Origin: Stutzerimonas stutzeri
GTDB lineage: Bacteria; Pseudomonadota; Gammaproteobacteria; Pseudomonadales; Pseudomonadaceae
NCBI RefSeq assembly: GCF_024448985.1
Contig: NZ_JAMOII010000017.1
Location: 1-64,000 of the forward strand
Reading direction: 5' to 3'
Length of the DNA stretch: 64,000 nt
A program made the position numbers and the translations under genes. Of the stretch, positions 45,781-55,593 are shown piece after piece. The stretch's first letter is position 1. Each line of letters opens with the position of its first letter. Under the pieces are notes generated by a model. That model had not been told where the DNA came from, did no database searches, and saw nothing but the letters and a program-made list of their open reading frames with translations.

Positions 45781-48333
45781 ATGGCCCTCGACGAATACAA
45801 CCGGAAGCGGGATTTTGCCGGGACGCCCGAGCCGGGCGGCGAAACCCGCACGCGTCGCAAGCAAGACAAAAGCGGAGCGCTTCAGTACTGCATCCAGAAG
45901 CACGATGCGTCCCGGCTGCATTACGACTTCCGCCTCGAATTGGACGGCACGCTCAAGAGCTGGGCGGTGCCCAAAGGCCCGTCGCTGGATCCCAAGTCGC
46001 GCCGGCTGGCGGTGCACGTCGAGGACCATCCGCTGGAATATGCCACCTTCGAAGGCACCATTCCGGCCGGCCATTACGGCGCGGGCGATGTAATCGTCTG
46101 GGACCGGGGCATCTGGATTCCGGAAGGCGATCCGCATGAGGGGTATCGCAAAGGCAAACTCAAATTCACGCTGGAAGGGGAAAAGCTTGCCGGCGTCTGG
46201 AACCTGGTGCGCACGCGCATGGACGGCGGCAAGGAGCAGTGGTTCCTGATCAAGTCGAACGACGACGCGGCGCGCCCCGAGCAGGATTACGACATTGTTA
46301 AGGAACAGCCTGACAGCGTACTCAGCGACCGAACGTTGATCCCGCGCAAACGCGGCAAGGCGAAGCTCGAAGTAGACGCCAAGCCGGTCAAAACACCTGC
46401 GGCGCGCACTCATAAGAAAGCCGCACACACTACGCTATCCGGCGCAAAGCCCGCGCCGCTCCCGGACAGTCTCAAACCGCAACTCGCGACGCTGGTCGAA
46501 TCCGTGCCCGATGGGGATTGGCGCTACGAGATCAAGTTCGATGGCTATCGAATCATGGCGCGCATCGAGTCGGGCAAGGTTCAGCTATTCACTCGCAACG
46601 GACACGACTGGACGGCCAAGATGCCACAACAGGCCGAAGCGTTAGCGGCGCTCGGGCTGGAATCGGCCTGGCTCGACGGCGAAGTGGTGGTGCCCAACGA
46701 GGAGGGTACGCCTGACTTCCAGGCATTGCAGAACGCGTTTGAAATCGGGCGTAGCGGCACCATTATTTATTACCTGTTCGATTTGCCTTATCTGAACGGC
46801 ATGGACCTGCGCGAAGTTCCCCTGGAAGAACGCCGGGCGGCTTTGAGTCAGCTGCTGGAAGCCAATGAAAACGAGCTGCTTCGTTTTTCGACGGACTTCA
46901 CCGAACAGCCTGAAAGCGTGCTGGACAGTGCCTGCCAGATGAAGCTCGAAGGATTGATCGGCAAGCGCGCTGGCAGCACCTATGTCTCCAAACGCAGCAA
47001 TAGCTGGGTCAAGATCAAGTGCAAGAACCGCCAGGAATTCATCATCGTTGGCTTCACCGATCCAAAGGGCACACGCTCCGGCTTCGGCGCCTTACTTCTG
47101 GGTCTGCATAACGACGAGGGCGAACTGCATTACGCGGGCAAAGTAGGGACCGGCTTCAATCAGGCCACGCTCAAAAGCCTGCACGCCAAGCTGAAGCCGC
47201 TGAAAATCGACAAAAGCCCGCTTGCGAAGGCACCGCCAGCTGCGGATGTGCGCGGCGCGCACTGGCTCAAGCCGGAATTGATGTGCGAGGTAGCCTTTGC
47301 CGAAATGACCCGGCAGGGCGTGATTCGTCACTCAGTCTTCCATGGCTTGCGCTCGGACAAGCCCGCACAGGCTATTACCCATGAGCGCCCGGCGAAAGCA
47401 CCCAAGGCCAAGAGTAAAGCCGCTGATAGAACAGCAAGCAGCGCGGGCGGCAAGATCAAGATCTCCAACCCCGAGCGCGTCATCGACAAATCCATCGGCG
47501 CGACCAAAATGGAATTGGCGCGTTTCTACGCCGAGGTAGCGCCTTGGGCATTGCCGCATCTACGCCAGAGGCCGCTGGCACTGGTGCGCGCCCCGGAAGG
47601 CATCGAAGGCGAGCTGTTCTTCCAGAAACACACCGAGAAGCTGAGCATTCCGCACATTACCCAGCTGGACACGGCGTTGTTTCCCAAACACGCCGCGCTG
47701 ATGACCATCGACAGCGTCGAAGCCTTGGTCAGTGCCGCGCAGATGGGCACCATCGAGCTGCACACCTGGAACGCCGTCGCTCCGGTACTCGATCATCCGG
47801 ACCGCTTCGTACTGGATCTCGACCCCGACCCAGCGTTGCCTTGGAAGCGCATGGTTGAGGCGACCCAACTAACTCAGACACTGCTGGATGAGATCGGCCT
47901 GCAATCCTTCCTCAAGACCAGCGGAGGCAAGGGCTTGCACATGCTGGTACCACTGAAGCCGACCCTGAGCTGGAAGGAAGTGAAGGTGTTCAGCCAGGCG
48001 ATCGCGCAGTACATGGCGAAGTTGCTGCCGCAGCATTTCTCTGCGGTCAGCGGGCCGAAGAACCGCGTCGGACGAATCTTCATCGACTATTTGCGCAACA
48101 GCCAGGGCGCCAGCACCGTCGCCGCCTATTCGGTGCGCGCGCGTGAAGGGCTTTCGGTGTCGGTGCCGATTCACCGCGACGAGCTCGCCGAGCTCAAGGG
48201 CGCCAATCTCTGGACCATCCGCAACCTCATGTCACGGCTGGAAGAGCAGGGTGATGACGATCCCTGGGCCGGTATCGACGAGACGGATCAAACGATTACA
48301 GCGGATATGCGCGAGCGGCTGGGGATGAAATGA
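45781..48333 (+). CDS. ligD: Multifunctional NHEJ DNA ligase LigD
   Basis: The 850-residue protein has the Pseudomonas order of domains. The 3'-phosphoesterase (residues 1 to about 190) shows HDASRLHYDFRLELDG and EGTIPAGHYGAGDV. The ATP-dependent ligase (about 215-530) has catalytic lysine K252 in YEIKFDGYR. The polymerase (about 555-850) has the metal pair D679 and D681 in LDLDPDPALPWKRM. It seals Ku-bound breaks after end trimming and fill-in. Its polymerase part is similar to the stand-alone protein encoded 38 kb upstream next to ku. Confidence 0.97.
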   Translation: MALDEYNRKRDFAGTPEPGGETRTRRKQDKSGALQYCIQKHDASRLHYDFRLELDGTLKSWAVPKGPSLDPKSRRLAVHVEDHPLEYATFEGTIPAGHYGAGDVIVWDRGIWIPEGDPHEGYRKGKLKFTLEGEKLAGVWNLVRTRMDGGKEQWFLIKSNDDAARPEQDYDIVKEQPDSVLSDRTLIPRKRGKAKLEVDAKPVKTPAARTHKKAAHTTLSGAKPAPLPDSLKPQLATLVESVPDGDWRYEIKFDGYRIMARIESGKVQLFTRNGHDWTAKMPQQAEALAALGLESAWLDGEVVVPNEEGTPDFQALQNAFEIGRSGTIIYYLFDLPYLNGMDLREVPLEERRAALSQLLEANENELLRFSTDFTEQPESVLDSACQMKLEGLIGKRAGSTYVSKRSNSWVKIKCKNRQEFIIVGFTDPKGTRSGFGALLLGLHNDEGELHYAGKVGTGFNQATLKSLHAKLKPLKIDKSPLAKAPPAADVRGAHWLKPELMCEVAFAEMTRQGVIRHSVFHGLRSDKPAQAITHERPAKAPKAKSKAADRTASSAGGKIKISNPERVIDKSIGATKMELARFYAEVAPWALPHLRQRPLALVRAPEGIEGELFFQKHTEKLSIPHITQLDTALFPKHAALMTIDSVEALVSAAQMGTIELHTWNAVAPVLDHPDRFVLDLDPDPALPWKRMVEATQLTQTLLDEIGLQSFLKTSGGKGLHMLVPLKPTLSWKEVKVFSQAIAQYMAKLLPQHFSAVSGPKNRVGRIFIDYLRNSQGASTVAAYSVRAREGLSVSVPIHRDELAELKGANLWTIRNLMSRLEEQGDDDPWAGIDETDQTITADMRERLGMK

Positions 48334-48353
48334 TTGCTACAGCCAGGAGCCGA

Positions 48354-48590
48354 TCAGTGATCGTTGCAGTCAGCGCCCTGACGTAGATAGCTCATCACAT
48401 GGGTTTCACCCTTGGAGTCTAGGTAGGTCATCTTGGCTTCGACCACTTCACAACCACCGTTCGGCACCTCCATGGAGATGACTTTGGCGATGTCCAATTT
48501 GTCGCCGTATCCATACGCAGCGGGTTGCGGAGCAGCGCTAGCCAGTTGAGCGAACACGGACAGACCGGCAATCCAGAGCAGATTTTTCAT
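48354..48590 (-). CDS. DUF2790 domain protein, secreted
   Basis: The 78-residue protein has a signal peptide (MKNLLWIAGLSVFAQLASA) and the DUF2790 pattern (YGDKLDIAKVISMEVPNGG, CEVVEAKMTYLDSKGETH, two cysteines that could form a disulfide). The family is found in Pseudomonas, often several copies per genome, with unknown function. It converges on ligD. Confidence 0.85.
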   Translation of the reverse strand: MKNLLWIAGLSVFAQLASAAPQPAAYGYGDKLDIAKVISMEVPNGGCEVVEAKMTYLDSKGETHVMSYLRQGADCNDH

Positions 48591-48813
48591 AAAGACCTCT
48601 TTGCATCTTTTGACGCCCGCCGGATGTGGCGAACGCTAGGGAATAAAACTGGCTACCAACGAGGAAAGGCAGCCAAAAGTGGTAAGTGCCGAGCGATTCC
48701 AGGAACGAAAATTCGAACGACGCAACGCGGGACCGGAGTCGACCGCGTTCTCCACGAGGCAAAGAGTAAGGAGTGCCGAACAGCGGAAAAATGGCGTTTT
48801 CAGAGAGGGATCT

Positions 48814-48828
48814 TTACCCCTGGGGTAA
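48814..48828. terminator. Short palindrome after the LysR gene
   Basis: TTACCCCTGGGGTAA is a perfect 7-bp palindrome with a single-base centre, 7 bp beyond the LysR stop on the - strand. No U-run follows. It could be a weak terminator or a protein-binding dyad. Confidence 0.3.
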
Positions 48829-48834
48829 CAATCT

Positions 48835-49770
48835 TCAGGCCCAGTAGTTGGGGTTCTGTATGACCCGGTGATAACCGGCGAAGGCTTGCGGCAATTCCGT
48901 TTTGAGAAATTCGACCCAGGTCTTGACCTTGGCGTCGAGGAACCGCCGCGACGGGTAGAGTGCGTAGATGTTTTTTTCCTGCAGACGGAACTGCGGCAAC
49001 AGCCGCACCAACGTGCCGCGCTGCAGCGCCGGGACCGCCACGTAATCGGGCAACAGGCAAACGCCCATTCCCGCTTCGGCGGCCGAGCTCATGGCTTCGG
49101 CCACGTTCACCTTGAAGGTTTCGCTGGGTTGGATCGTCTGTTCGATACCGCCGCCGATGAAGCTCCAACTGTCCGCGAACACCGGATCGGCAAGCCGCAG
49201 GCAGCGATGCCGTTCGAGATCGGCCGGCACCTGTGGAGCACCGTGCTGCTCGATGTAGCTCGGTGAGGCGCAGACGACGTGAAAGACCGTGCCCAGCTGT
49301 TGGGCAATCAGCTCGGAATCGGGCAGCTCGCGCGACAGCGTAATGATCACGTCGAGGTTGTCTTCCAGCAAATCGGGTTGGCGCTGGGAAAGGATCAGGT
49401 CCAGATAGACATCCGGATAGATCTCGTCGTAGCGACCTGCGAGCGATGCCAGCAACTGGATACCCAGGCCAATGGTGGAATGCACCCGCAGCCGCCCTCT
49501 GGGCACCAGATGCGCGCCGCTGGCTTCGACTCGCGCCAGCTCGACCTGATCGAGAATCGCACGGCTTTGCTCGAGAAAACGCTGACCCGCTTCGGTCAGA
49601 GACAAACGCCGCGTGGTGCGTTGCAGCAGACGCGCTTGCAGGTGGTTCTCCAGCTCCGATACCAGTCGGGAAACCTGAGCGGTGGACGTGTCGGACTGCA
49701 GCGCTGCTGCGGTGAAGCTGCCGGCATCAGCTACCCGTACGAACACTCGCATCGCATGGAGCATGTCCAT
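48835..49770 (-). CDS. LysR family transcriptional regulator
   Basis: The 311-residue regulator has the N-terminal helix-turn-helix (MLHAMRVFVRVADAGSFTAA, STAQVSRLVSELENHL) and a LysR substrate-binding domain of the CrgA-like type. ATG 49770 is chosen; a TTG six codons upstream is open. It lies 110 bp downstream of the efflux operon in the same direction, so it may be read from the same transcript or be independent. Confidence 0.9.
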   Translation of the reverse strand: MDMLHAMRVFVRVADAGSFTAAALQSDTSTAQVSRLVSELENHLQARLLQRTTRRLSLTEAGQRFLEQSRAILDQVELARVEASGAHLVPRGRLRVHSTIGLGIQLLASLAGRYDEIYPDVYLDLILSQRQPDLLEDNLDVIITLSRELPDSELIAQQLGTVFHVVCASPSYIEQHGAPQVPADLERHRCLRLADPVFADSWSFIGGGIEQTIQPSETFKVNVAEAMSSAAEAGMGVCLLPDYVAVPALQRGTLVRLLPQFRLQEKNIYALYPSRRFLDAKVKTWVEFLKTELPQAFAGYHRVIQNPNYWA

Positions 49771-49880
49771 TGGCCTAGTGACCTCCAAGCCACGTGAGCA
49801 GGTCCCGCTGGCCGCTGCCGGGCGCGACCAATGCGCCTGTTCTGTCTGTCATTTCAATTTCACTCTGAGTCTGGAAATCG

Positions 49881-51359
49881 TCATTTGTCGCCGCCCGGCA
49901 TCGTTGCAGACACCTCAGTGCGCAAGCTGTGCCCTGGCTCAGCGTTTTCCCATCCGCCACCCAGTGTCAGAAACAGGTCGACCTGATCCAGCGAGAGCTG
50001 TGCTTCCGATTCCGCCAGCGCGGCTTCGGCAAACGCCAGGGTGCGCTCGGTGTCGAGGCTGTCTAAGTAGGCCAGACGGCCTTCCTGATAAAGCCTGCGG
50101 GTGTGATCGGCGGCGCGGCTGGCGGCCTCGCGGGAATCGCGCAGCGCACGGTTGCGCTGCAGGTCATGGGCATACCGCGCCAACAGCGTCTGGGTTTCAC
50201 GCAGGGCGTTGAGTACCACACCGTCGAAGCGTGCAAGGGCCGCGTCGGCGCCGGCTTCCATGGCACGGACCCGAGCACGGTCGACTTGCGTCGGAATGTG
50301 CCAAGAGATGGAGGGCCCGAATTCCCAGCGGCGGGTAATGGGATCGGCGATATGTTCGAGCATGCCGGTATACCCGGCCGAGGCGCCGAGGCTGATTTGC
50401 GGGTACATCATTGCGGTGGCGACACCGATATCCGCAGTGGCCGCAGCCAGGCTGCGTTCCGCCGCGCGGATGTCCGGACGACGCTTGAGCAACGCCGCGC
50501 CATCGCCAACCGGAATCGGTCGACCCAGTTGCGGAGCCTGGTTGCATGCAGCCACCGCTTCGGGCAGATCGCCAGGCGTACGGCCAAGCAGCGCGGCGAG
50601 TTGATAAAGCGCCGCGGATTTTTTTGTCTCGAACGGTGGTATCTCAGCACGCAGCGCTTCGACCTGAGCCTGTGCGCGGTCTACATCCACCTCGTTGCCG
50701 CGGCCGCCACTGAACAGCCGCGTAGCCACGTCCAGCTGGCGCCGTTGAATATCCAGCGAATGTTCGGCGATGGCCAGTTCTTCGCTCGCGTGGCAGGCCT
50801 CGACGTAGTTGCGCACGACCTGGGCCACGACGGTGATACGGGCCGCGTCGAGGGCCGTGGCGCTGGCATCGGCACTGGCTCCGGCCGATTCGGCGGCGCG
50901 CTTGAGATTGCCGAACAGGTCGAGCTGGTAGTCGACCGAAAGCCCGGCATCGGCGAGGTTCATTACCGGAATTTTTTCCTGCAGCGCCAGTGATTCGCTG
51001 GATAGCTGGCCACGTGCGAGCGATCCGGCGCCGCCAATCTCGACTTCCTGCGCATGATGGGCCATCTGGAAGCCTTCGTAGGCGCGCAGTAGGTTCTGAT
51101 AGGCCAGGCGCACATCGGTATTACTTTGCAGCGCCTCGCTCACCAGCCGGTCGAGGAGGGGGTCGTCATAGAGCTTCCACCAGTCGGCCGGCAACTCGGT
51201 TTTCTCCACCTTCGCATTGCCGACCAGATCGAACGGTGCCTGGACTTCGGCCCGTTGAATCGCAGCATCGTCCGGTATTCGATAATCGGGGCCCACCGTG
51301 GTGCAGGCGCTGAGCGTGCCGACCAGAGTCAGCAGGGCGGCGAGACAGTGGCGGCTCAT
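49881..51359 (-). CDS. Outer membrane factor lipoprotein of a tripartite efflux pump (NodT family)
   Basis: The 492-residue protein has a lipoprotein signal with LSAC (Cys19 as the lipid-modified residue), followed by TTVGPDYRIP typical of OprM/NodT factors. Two OEP repeats follow, the first about residues 60-260 and the second about 280-470. It forms the outer-membrane channel for the HlyD-type adaptor and FUSC transporter encoded upstream. It overlaps the adaptor gene by 4 bp. Confidence 0.92.
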   Translation of the reverse strand: MSRHCLAALLTLVGTLSACTTVGPDYRIPDDAAIQRAEVQAPFDLVGNAKVEKTELPADWWKLYDDPLLDRLVSEALQSNTDVRLAYQNLLRAYEGFQMAHHAQEVEIGGAGSLARGQLSSESLALQEKIPVMNLADAGLSVDYQLDLFGNLKRAAESAGASADASATALDAARITVVAQVVRNYVEACHASEELAIAEHSLDIQRRQLDVATRLFSGGRGNEVDVDRAQAQVEALRAEIPPFETKKSAALYQLAALLGRTPGDLPEAVAACNQAPQLGRPIPVGDGAALLKRRPDIRAAERSLAAATADIGVATAMMYPQISLGASAGYTGMLEHIADPITRRWEFGPSISWHIPTQVDRARVRAMEAGADAALARFDGVVLNALRETQTLLARYAHDLQRNRALRDSREAASRAADHTRRLYQEGRLAYLDSLDTERTLAFAEAALAESEAQLSLDQVDLFLTLGGGWENAEPGHSLRTEVSATMPGGDK

Positions 51360-52258
51360 AGCGCTGCCGGCTCCGTCACGCCGGCTTGCGGCCAGGGCAG
51401 GACCGAGAGGGTCGCGGTTCGCCCGATGACCAGTCGAATATCGGTTTCCTGTTCGGCCTCCAGCACCACGCGCACCGGAATCCGCTGGGCCAGCCGCACC
51501 CAGTTGAAACTCGGATTGATGTTGGGCAGCAGCGAGTTGCCGCGTACGCGGTCGCGGTCTTCGATGCCGGCAGCGATGCTCTGGACATGGCCACGCAGGT
51601 GCTGCGACTCGCCCATGAGCCGAATGTCCACCGGCTGACCGATCTCAATGGCGTGCAGTTTGGTTTCCTCGAAGTAGCCCTCGACGCGCAGCGAACGGGT
51701 ATCGACGATCGACAGCACCGGTTTGCCGGTGTGGACGTAATCGCCGACGCGCATGGTCTGGTCGCTGAGGTAGCCGTCGACAGGACTGAGCACGCGGGTG
51801 CGTTCCAAATCGAGCCGGGCCACGCCGAGTGCGGCTTCGGCGGTCTTCAGCGCGGCTTCGGCGCGTTTGACCTGGGTGTCGCCGATCTCGATGGTTTCCG
51901 CCGCGATCAGGTCTTTCAGTACGCGGTTGCGCTTGGCTTCCCGGCGCGCCTGAGCGAGCAGGGCACGCCGCTCCAGCACGGTGGCTTGGGCTTCTCCGAG
52001 GGCCAGTTCGAAGCGCGCCTGATCGATGACGAACAGCACCTGACCACGGCTGACCTTTTGGTTGTCCCGCACTCGCAGTTCGGTGACCAGCCCGGATACA
52101 TCGGGTGCCACCTGAATGATGTCGGCATGCACATGGCCGTCGCGGGTCCAGGGCGCTTCCATGTAGTAGTCCCACAGATGCACGCTCACCACGGCGGCGA
52201 TGGCGACGGCCAGCAGGGTCAGCACCACCGAACCGGTGGCAGGTATCCATTTCTTCAC
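51356..52258 (-). CDS. HlyD/AaeA-type membrane fusion adaptor
   Basis: The 300-residue protein has one N-terminal membrane helix (about residues 9-28), the biotinyl-lipoyl half motifs (DVSGLVTELRVRDNQKVSRG and SPVDGYLSDQTMRVGDYV), a short alpha-hairpin and a beta-barrel domain. It resembles E. coli AaeA. The start is a GTG overlapping the DUF1656 stop by 4 bp. Confidence 0.92.
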   Translation of the reverse strand: MKKWIPATGSVVLTLLAVAIAAVVSVHLWDYYMEAPWTRDGHVHADIIQVAPDVSGLVTELRVRDNQKVSRGQVLFVIDQARFELALGEAQATVLERRALLAQARREAKRNRVLKDLIAAETIEIGDTQVKRAEAALKTAEAALGVARLDLERTRVLSPVDGYLSDQTMRVGDYVHTGKPVLSIVDTRSLRVEGYFEETKLHAIEIGQPVDIRLMGESQHLRGHVQSIAAGIEDRDRVRGNSLLPNINPSFNWVRLAQRIPVRVVLEAEQETDIRLVIGRTATLSVLPWPQAGVTEPAAL

Positions 52259-52464
52259 GATTCGAGTCCGGGTAGGAAGGTGGATAAGGCGCCCAGCACC
52301 ATGACGTAGAGGGCGAGGTTGAATAGCGGCGAATGCCAGATCCAGCGGTACAAGCCCAGTCGGCCAAGGATCATGCCCAGCAGGTTTTTAAGTAGGTAGG
52401 CGGCAAGCATCAGCACCAGCAGCACCGGCACGTAAACGCCATAGATGTTCAGATGTCCGTTCAT
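52255..52464 (-). CDS. DUF1656 (AaeX-like) small membrane protein
   Basis: The 69-residue protein has two membrane helices (about residues 8-25 and 45-65) and the DUF1656 pattern (HLNIYGVYVPVLLVLMLAAY). Small proteins of this type accompany AaeAB-type pumps. ATG 52464 overlaps the FUSC stop by 4 bp. Confidence 0.88.
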   Translation of the reverse strand: MNGHLNIYGVYVPVLLVLMLAAYLLKNLLGMILGRLGLYRWIWHSPLFNLALYVMVLGALSTFLPGLES

Positions 52465-54512
52465 GCGGAGGCTCCGAGGGGCTCGTGTCCAGTGGTCGGT
52501 AGCGATGCGGAGGTAGGCAAGTCTGCGGGAAACAGTGCGAGACGTAGGCCGTGTAACGCCAGGCTGGCGTCGTGTGCGGCTTGGCCGCCACGGTTCCACA
52601 GGTAGTGCGCGCTGTCGTCCAGTTGTTGACGCAAGCCATCCGGCGCGAGCTCAGGATGACGGGTGCGCGCGCAGGCCTGAAAGTAGTCGTGCAGGGCGAG
52701 AAGGATCGATTGCAGTGGTTGCTCGGCGTCTGCCGGAAGCTGCCGTCGCTTGAGCTCCAGCAGGCGGAAGCACAGCCTCAAACCACGGGTCGCATCGTGC
52801 AGCGCCAGGCCCTGGTCCGCCAATTGGGCGAGGCGGGGCAGCAGTTGTGCAGTGCGGTCAATCACCTTGGAAGCAACGTCGTCGTGATCCTGTTGCGGCT
52901 TTGCTAGCGTCAACCGCGAAAGCGTGATCCAGCCGCTCCGAGCAAGGCGGCGCGCCGCCCACTGCGTACCGAATGGTCGGGTCAGGTGAGCCCAGATCAG
53001 GGCGAAGGTCACGCCCATGGCCGAGGACAGAGCGACATCGGCAAATCGTGAGAAATCGGCACTGTAGCGATCCTGAATAGTGAGGGTGGAGATGGTCTGG
53101 ACCGCCAGCAGGACCACCGTCCCGGCATATTGGGGGCGACCGGAAAAAGTACCCAATAGCAGCAACGGCGCGGCAAGCAGAATGGCCAGGCTGCCGAAGT
53201 CGTGCACGTTGGGCATCAATGCGAAGAGGTAGATCGCCGCGGCTGCGGTGGAAATTAACGTCGCCACCAGCATCGACTTGATGAAAGGCGCAGGGTTGTC
53301 CTGGCCGGCAAAAAAACAGCTGGCGACGGCTGCAAGAAAGACGCCGGTATAACCGTGCGCCCAGCCCGACCAGTACCACAGCAGGCTGACCAGCAGTACC
53401 AGAACTCCGGCGGACAGGGCGCTGAACGCCAGCAGCGGGTAGTCGTAATGACGGGGTGCGCCGATCAACTGGCGCACCCGATAGCGCAGCGCCGGCGCCT
53501 GCTCGGGATGGCCCTGGGCAAAGCATCGGCGCAGCTCCAGGGCGTCCTGCCATAGAGCGATCAGCGCACGGAGCTGCCCGAGCGCACCGGCCAACGCCAA
53601 GTGCTGCTCAGGATGGCTATCGCTCAGCCAGGTTTGCAGTTGCCAGCTGCGCTCGACCAGCCCGTCAGCGTCAAGCTGCGCATTCTCGTCCTGCAACCAT
53701 TGGCCGACGCGCTGCAGATAGTCGTCGAATTCCGGCAATGGCTCCGGCAGAACCTGGCGCAACTGACGCAGCGCATCGCCGATGGAGATCAGCTGCGGTG
53801 CGAGCATCGCCATGCGCGCGCGAAATTCACGGGCATGGCGGGCCGGAAGGTGGCTGTCGGCATCGTACTCGAGGTGCACGATCATGCCGTCGAGCCCCAT
53901 CACGTCGATCATCAATTGATGCAACGCGCGCTGATCGAGGTCGGCCGATCCCGTTGCGCTGAGCATCTGCAGCGCCCCTGCGCGGGCGTCGGCGAGCAGC
54001 ACCGCCATACGCGCATTCAGCACCGGTGCAATGCGGCTGGGAAACAGCACCGCATTGACCAAACTGGCGCAAACGATGCCCAGCAGGATTTCCTCGGAAC
54101 GAGCCAGCGCCACGTCGAAGATAGTCTGCGCAGCGTTGACTTCGGTGAGGCTGATCAACGGCACGGTATAGGCCGCCAGCATGAAGACATAGCTGCGCGG
54201 CGAGCGGTCGATCAGCGAAAGGTAGAGCAGGGCGGCAAGCCATAGCGAGATGACCAGGCTCAGCATCACCGGTTGCTGACCGAACAGCGGCAATATTGCA
54301 ACCGATGCCGCCGCTCCGAGCAGGGTCCCCAGCGCCCGGTAGAGCGCCTTCGAACGCGTAGCGCCCGACAACGGGTGCGAGACGACATATACCGAGGCCA
54401 TCGCCCAGTAGGGATTGTCCAGTGGAATGGCGAGTGCGATGTAAAGCGACAGCAACGCAGCGGTCAGCGCTTTGGCTGAAAACAGCCATTCGCGCCAGGT
54501 AGGCATATTCAT
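52461..54512 (-). CDS. FUSC family transporter, AaeB-like aromatic acid exporter
   Basis: The 683-residue protein has two sets of about five to six membrane helices (residues 15-165 and 360-510) each followed by a cytoplasmic part, the FUSC layout. The start WREWLFSAKALTAALLSLYI is typical. Relatives export p-hydroxybenzoate and similar aromatic acids or fusaric acid. First gene of the operon FUSC-DUF1656-HlyD-OMF, divergent from the PobR-like regulator. Confidence 0.92.
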   Translation of the reverse strand: MNMPTWREWLFSAKALTAALLSLYIALAIPLDNPYWAMASVYVVSHPLSGATRSKALYRALGTLLGAAASVAILPLFGQQPVMLSLVISLWLAALLYLSLIDRSPRSYVFMLAAYTVPLISLTEVNAAQTIFDVALARSEEILLGIVCASLVNAVLFPSRIAPVLNARMAVLLADARAGALQMLSATGSADLDQRALHQLMIDVMGLDGMIVHLEYDADSHLPARHAREFRARMAMLAPQLISIGDALRQLRQVLPEPLPEFDDYLQRVGQWLQDENAQLDADGLVERSWQLQTWLSDSHPEQHLALAGALGQLRALIALWQDALELRRCFAQGHPEQAPALRYRVRQLIGAPRHYDYPLLAFSALSAGVLVLLVSLLWYWSGWAHGYTGVFLAAVASCFFAGQDNPAPFIKSMLVATLISTAAAAIYLFALMPNVHDFGSLAILLAAPLLLLGTFSGRPQYAGTVVLLAVQTISTLTIQDRYSADFSRFADVALSSAMGVTFALIWAHLTRPFGTQWAARRLARSGWITLSRLTLAKPQQDHDDVASKVIDRTAQLLPRLAQLADQGLALHDATRGLRLCFRLLELKRRQLPADAEQPLQSILLALHDYFQACARTRHPELAPDGLRQQLDDSAHYLWNRGGQAAHDASLALHGLRLALFPADLPTSASLPTTGHEPLGASA

Positions 54513-54592
54513 TGGTTTGGCTTTTCACGAGGCCGCATCGCGGGGAGCGGAGCGCTACGGCGTATTACACGTTTTGTTGCATTTAACGGTGT

Positions 54593-54633
54593 TTCGATGT
54601 GACAAATCGAACAACCAACAGGACAATTCGAAC
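54593..54633. promoter_or_regulatory. Candidate AraC/PobR-type operator: two direct repeats 21 bp apart
   Basis: ACAAATCGAAC (54602-54612) and ACAATTCGAAC (54623-54633) match at 10 of 11 positions and are spaced by exactly two helical turns on the same face. The first overlaps a dyad TTCGAT (54593-54598) with ATCGAA (54606-54611). They lie in the 196-bp region between the efflux operon and the AraC-type gene. AraC-family regulators bind such direct repeats. Confidence 0.6.
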
Positions 54634-54708
54634 TTCCCAAAATCATGCGCCCTCGATCCTAGAACGTCTTGGTCGCATACCGCAGGCGGTCCGCCTGTTC
54701 GAGGCACG

Positions 54709-55593
54709 ATGAAGCGAATTCCTAATTACGGCTTGTATGGCGAGATCGCCCAGCCGGCCTGGCGCGACATGCTGCACTGCGAATGGATCAACGAGCGCAG
54801 CGAGCAATTTCAGTGGGAAATCAAACCGCATCAGCACGATGCGCTGTTGCAGCTGTTCTACATCCGTAGCGGCGGCGGCGAGGTTTCGCTGGAAAATCAG
54901 CGCTTGTCATTTACCGGCCCCAGTATCCTGGTCCTGCCGAGCCGCACCGTGCATGCGTTCAGCTATCACCGCGACACCGACGGGCCGGTCATCACCGCGG
55001 CACAACGGCCGCTGGAATCAATGGCGCGTATCGTGGCGCCAGGACTGCTGGGCTTCCTGCAGCGCCCGAGCGTCGTGCCGTTGCCCTGGCAGGCCGACGG
55101 CAGCGAACCCATCTGGCCCTTGATCGAGCTGATCCAGGCGGAAGCACGGAGCGATGCCCGCGGTAACCTCGCAGCGGGCCATTCGCTGCTGCTGACGCTG
55201 CTGATCCATGCCGCACGGTTGGACGCTTCCGTCAATACCGCGCCACGACCGGGCAAAAGCCGGCGTGCCGCCGTGCTGAGGCAGTTTCGCGAATTGGTCG
55301 ACAAGCACTTCCGTAATCATTGGACGCTGGGGCGCTACAGCGAAACGCTCGGAATGACCACCGCCACCCTGGGCCGCGTTTGCCGGGAAGAAGCCGGGGT
55401 CGCACCTAGTGCCATCATCAACGAACGCACGGTCCGCGAAGCACAGCGCCAACTGGCCTACACGAGCCTGCATATCCAGCAGATCGCACGCGACCTGGGT
55501 TTCGCCGACACCGCTTACTTCAGTCGGTTCTTCCGCAAGCAAGCCGGACTCAAGCCCAGCGAGTTTCGTGGTGCGTTCAAGCGAGATGATTGA
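54709..55593 (+). CDS. AraC family regulator, PobR-like
   Basis: The 294-residue protein has an N-terminal cupin domain (KPHQHDALLQLFYIRSGGGE near residue 40, then LVLPSRTVHAFSYHRDTDG) and a C-terminal double helix-turn-helix (about 195-290; SLHIQQIARDLGFADTAYFS). The pattern matches the PobR/PobC-like group that responds to 4-hydroxybenzoate. ATG 54709 is chosen; the open frame upstream to 54472 overlaps the divergent gene. It probably controls the divergent aromatic-acid efflux operon. Confidence 0.9.
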   Translation: MKRIPNYGLYGEIAQPAWRDMLHCEWINERSEQFQWEIKPHQHDALLQLFYIRSGGGEVSLENQRLSFTGPSILVLPSRTVHAFSYHRDTDGPVITAAQRPLESMARIVAPGLLGFLQRPSVVPLPWQADGSEPIWPLIELIQAEARSDARGNLAAGHSLLLTLLIHAARLDASVNTAPRPGKSRRAAVLRQFRELVDKHFRNHWTLGRYSETLGMTTATLGRVCREEAGVAPSAIINERTVREAQRQLAYTSLHIQQIARDLGFADTAYFSRFFRKQAGLKPSEFRGAFKRDD

